DNA from: Sulfurovum sp.
GTDB lineage: Bacteria > Campylobacterota > Campylobacteria > Campylobacterales > Sulfurovaceae
Length of the DNA: 7,367 nt
Assembly: GCA_015663065.1 (NCBI GenBank)
Contig: DQSX01000060.1
Span: 1-7,367, forward strand
Direction of reading: 5' to 3'
Shown here: positions 5,773 through 7,367 of the stretch, one piece after another
Layout of the letters: every line of letters begins with the position of its first letter
How positions within the stretch are numbered: position 1 is the first letter of the stretch
Program-made: the position numbers and the translations under genes
The notes under the pieces: model-generated
Databases searched by the model: none
Told to the model about the DNA's origin: nothing
What the model saw: only the letters and a program-made list of their open reading frames with translations

Positions 5773-7065
5773 TTAACCTTTGATCTCTTTAAGTGTCTCA
5801 TAGGCTGCTTTGATCGTCTCGTCTATCATTTCATCGGTGATCGCTGTAGAGATGAAGCCCGTTTCAAATGATGAACAGGCGAGGTAGATACCTCTGTCCA
5901 GCATACCTTTGTGAAATTTTGCAAACAGTGCCTGATCATTTTCCATAGCATCAGCAAAATTCTTTACCAGCTTGTCAGAGAAGAAGAAACCAAACATAGA
6001 GCCTCTGACATCTGTCACCATAGGTACATTTACCGCATCGGCAGCCTTCTTAAGCCCTTCAGTCAATCTTTTTGCCTTATTGCCCATAGAGACATAGACA
6101 GAAGGGTTACTTTTAAGTTTTTTAAGGCTCGTAAGTCCTGCTGCCATAGCAACAGGATTCCCGGAGAGTGTTCCCGCCTGATAGACCGGACCTTCAGGAG
6201 AAAGATGACCCATGATCTCTGCAGAAGCACCAAAAGCACCTACAGGCATACCCGCCCCGATCACTTTTCCGAGTGTTACCATATCTGGCTTTACAGCGGA
6301 GATCCCCTGGGCACCTGTTAAAGAAGCTCTGAATCCGGACATCACCTCATCAAAGATCAATAGAGTGCCATGTGTATCACAGAGTGCTCTTAAGCCTTCT
6401 AAAAAGGCTTCATCCGCAGGTACAAGACCCATATTTCCTGCAATCGGTTCAATGATCACACAGGCAATGTCGCCTTTGGCATCGCTAAAACATTTTTCTA
6501 CAGAAGCCATATCATTGTACGTGGCAAGCAGTGTATGTTTTGTAAGGTCAGCTGGCACTCCCGGACTTGAAGGTGTTCCAAAGGTAGCCAGACCCGAACC
6601 AGCCTGTACCAAAAGTGAATCCGAATGACCATGGTAACATCCAGTAAATTTTAAAATGTTATCTCTACCTGTTACACCACGTGCCAGTCGGATAGCTGAC
6701 ATGACCGCTTCTGTCCCCGATGATACAAAACGTACTTTGTCAAGACTGTCAAACATAGACACTATCTCTTCTGCCAACGCAGTTTCAACTGTCGTAGGTG
6801 CACCAAAAGAGAGTCCTTTTTTTACTGCTTCCATAACTGAATTTTCAATATCAGTATCACAGTGGCCAAAGATCAGCGGTCCCCAACTCTGAACAAAGTC
6901 AATGTATTTGTTCCCGTCTATGTCAAACAGGTACGCACCCTCTCCTCTTTCTATGAATGGCGGTATGCCCTCCACTCCTGAAAATGCTCTCACCGGTGAG
7001 TCAACACCTCCGGGAATTACTTTATATGCTTCATCAAACGCTGCGATACTTTTGTCATATGCCAT
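5773..7065 (-). CDS. hemL: Glutamate-1-semialdehyde 2,1-aminomutase
   Basis: PLP enzyme that converts glutamate-1-semialdehyde to 5-aminolevulinate, the first committed precursor of haem and other tetrapyrroles in the C5 pathway, in the cytoplasm. Full length at 430 aa. Motifs: PGGVDSPVRAF near the N terminus (18-28), QSWGPLIFGH (59-68), VSSGTEAVMSAIRLAR (114-129), YHGHSDS (144-150), IIEPIAGNMG (204-213), IFDEVMSGFR (237-246, Asp239 binding the PLP ring nitrogen), VTLGKVIGAGMPVGAFG (263-279, Lys267 as the Schiff-base lysine) and QAGTLSGNP (296-304). The ATG at 7065 has GAGGA (7072-7076) six bases upstream. It is the first gene of the minus-strand run and is transcribed away from the tonB-like gene across a region with a perfect dyad. 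Confidence 0.97.
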   Translation of the reverse strand: MAYDKSIAAFDEAYKVIPGGVDSPVRAFSGVEGIPPFIERGEGAYLFDIDGNKYIDFVQSWGPLIFGHCDTDIENSVMEAVKKGLSFGAPTTVETALAEEIVSMFDSLDKVRFVSSGTEAVMSAIRLARGVTGRDNILKFTGCYHGHSDSLLVQAGSGLATFGTPSSPGVPADLTKHTLLATYNDMASVEKCFSDAKGDIACVIIEPIAGNMGLVPADEAFLEGLRALCDTHGTLLIFDEVMSGFRASLTGAQGISAVKPDMVTLGKVIGAGMPVGAFGASAEIMGHLSPEGPVYQAGTLSGNPVAMAAGLTSLKKLKSNPSVYVSMGNKAKRLTEGLKKAADAVNVPMVTDVRGSMFGFFFSDKLVKNFADAMENDQALFAKFHKGMLDRGIYLACSSFETGFISTAITDEMIDETIKAAYETLKEIKG

Positions 7066-7071
7066 TATTAA

Positions 7072-7076
7072 TCCTC
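7072..7076 (-). promoter_or_regulatory. hemL ribosome binding site
   Basis: GAGGA on the minus strand, six bases before the hemL ATG at 7065. It fixes that start and shows the consensus SD form used in this window. Confidence 0.7.
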
Positions 7077-7082
7077 ATTATG

Positions 7083-7088
7083 TATAAT
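7083..7088 (+). promoter_or_regulatory. Candidate tonB-like gene promoter -10 (TATAAT)
   Basis: The plus strand reads a perfect TATAAT, preceded directly by TG. The start point would fall near 7095, leaving about 20 bases before the AAGGAG. It faces the hemL -10 across seven bases, so polymerase could not open both at once. Confidence 0.5.
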
Positions 7089-7095
7089 TGCATGG

Positions 7096-7101
7096 ATTAT
7101 A
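7096..7101 (-). promoter_or_regulatory. Candidate hemL operon promoter -10 (TATAAT)
   Basis: The minus strand reads a perfect TATAAT here, preceded directly by TG. The start point would fall near 7089, about 24 bases before the hemL ATG. No -35 hexamer is recognisable at the expected distance. The hexamer is also part of the inverted repeat at 7081-7103. Confidence 0.5.
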
Positions 7102-7114
7102 CACTATAGGCACT

Positions 7115-7120
7115 AAGGAG
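7115..7120 (+). promoter_or_regulatory. Strong SD (AAGGAG) ahead of a frame without a standard start codon
   Basis: AAGGAG is followed by AGG and then in-frame codons ATT (7124), ATC (7127), AGA and ACG (7133). ATC lies six bases after GGAG, the same distance as in hemL. No ATG, GTG or TTG exists in this frame near the SD; the only in-frame TTG upstream (7088) overlaps the -10 and has no SD. Confidence 0.6.
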
Positions 7121-7126
7121 AGGATT

Positions 7127-7367
7127 ATCAGAACGTTTAAAGGTGTCATACTATCTTTACTGTTACACCTTTTGATATTCTTCCTCCTTTTTCTTGGTTT
7201 TCCAGAAATAAAAGTATCGCCTCCTGCAGGTAAAGAGCAAAAAATATCACTAAATCTTTCCAACTTTGTACCACCCCCTGCTCCCAAACCTGTGGTTGTG
7301 CCACCTCAACCAAAACCAGTACCTCCAAGACCTACACCTGTTGTGCCTCCAACACCAAAACTTGTCA
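7127..7367 (+). CDS. TonB-like energy transducer, N-terminal part (partial, atypical start)
   Basis: The open frame runs to the right edge (80 codons in view). A short basic start (RTFKG) leads to one transmembrane helix (about residues 7-25) carrying Ser10-xxx-His14 in ILSLLLHLL, the spacing of the Ser16/His20 pair that couples E. coli TonB to ExbB/ExbD. After a linker (PEIKVSPPAGKEQKISLNLSNF) comes a region where 16 of 32 residues are proline (49-80), the rigid periplasm-spanning segment of TonB proteins. The C-terminal TonB domain would lie outside the window; TolA or another proline-rich anchored protein is the alternative. The start is set at ATC 7127 by SD spacing; ATT at 7124 is equally possible. 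A single C-to-G change at 7129 would give ATG and a protein beginning MRTFKG. Confidence 0.7.
   Translation, partial: MRTFKGVILSLLLHLLIFFLLFLGFPEIKVSPPAGKEQKISLNLSNFVPPPAPKPVVVPPQPKPVPPRPTPVVPPTPKLV

Larger units (their letters stand above)
7081..7103. repeat. Perfect 8-7-8 inverted repeat between divergent genes (possible operator)
   Basis: TGTATAAT at 7081-7088 and ATTATACA at 7096-7103 are exact reverse complements around a 7-base spacer (TGCATGG). The arms contain the putative -10 elements of both divergent genes. A dimeric regulator bound here would shut both promoters. The spacing differs from the 7-1-7 core of a classic Fur box, so I do not name the regulator. Confidence 0.55.

Noticed and set aside
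6212..6628. A 138-codon open frame on the plus strand opposite hemL.
   Set aside because: It mirrors a strongly conserved hemL region, has no SD or recognisable domain, and similar shadow frames occur opposite anmK, the amidase and the AtpZ partner.
7078..7328. Two overlapping minus-strand open frames of 60 and 69 codons at the right edge.
   Set aside because: They are antisense to the transmembrane and proline-rich part of the tonB-like gene; proline-rich coding produces long antisense frames, and neither fits the hemL promoter layout.

Overview
The window looks like a chromosomal segment of a Campylobacterota (epsilonproteobacterial) species, probably of the Sulfurovum/Sulfurimonas type. 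This rests on moderately AT-rich DNA with very tight gene packing, short SD sites of the GAGGA type, TATAAT-like -10 elements without clear -35 boxes, and the style of the proteins. The genus is inference. Nine genes lie head to tail on the minus strand, and one partial gene runs the other way at the right edge. I see no RNA genes, insertion sequences, CRISPR arrays or convincing terminators.

Right edge to left, following transcription. A short intergenic region (about 7066-7123) separates hemL (minus) from the start of a tonB-like gene (plus, cut off by the window). It holds a perfect 8-7-8 inverted repeat whose two arms each contain a TATAAT, one on each strand. The tonB-like frame has a strong SD but no ATG, GTG or TTG at the usual distance.

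hemL (glutamate-1-semialdehyde aminomutase, tetrapyrrole synthesis) is followed by a YchJ-family protein with two SEC-C motifs, a 69-residue half-length ferritin, an AtpZ/AtpI-type two-helix membrane protein and an unrecognised four-helix membrane protein. Gaps in this part run from a 14-base overlap to about 41 bases.

The left half (1-4169) is a coherent peptidoglycan-recycling cassette: an exported zinc amidase of the AmpD/Amidase_2 family, a sodium:solute symporter, AnmK (anhydro-N-acetylmuramic acid kinase) and AmgK (anomeric MurNAc/GlcNAc kinase, running off the left edge). Junctions are a 1-base overlap, a direct TAA-ATG abutment and an 8-base overlap, so the last four genes are almost certainly translated from one message. 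The proposed flow is: periplasmic removal of the peptide from anhydro-muropeptides, import of the freed amino sugar by the symporter, phosphorylation by AnmK, then (after a phosphatase not seen here) AmgK and a nucleotidyltransferase of the MurU type, expected just outside the window. The symporter's substrate is the most interesting open question.
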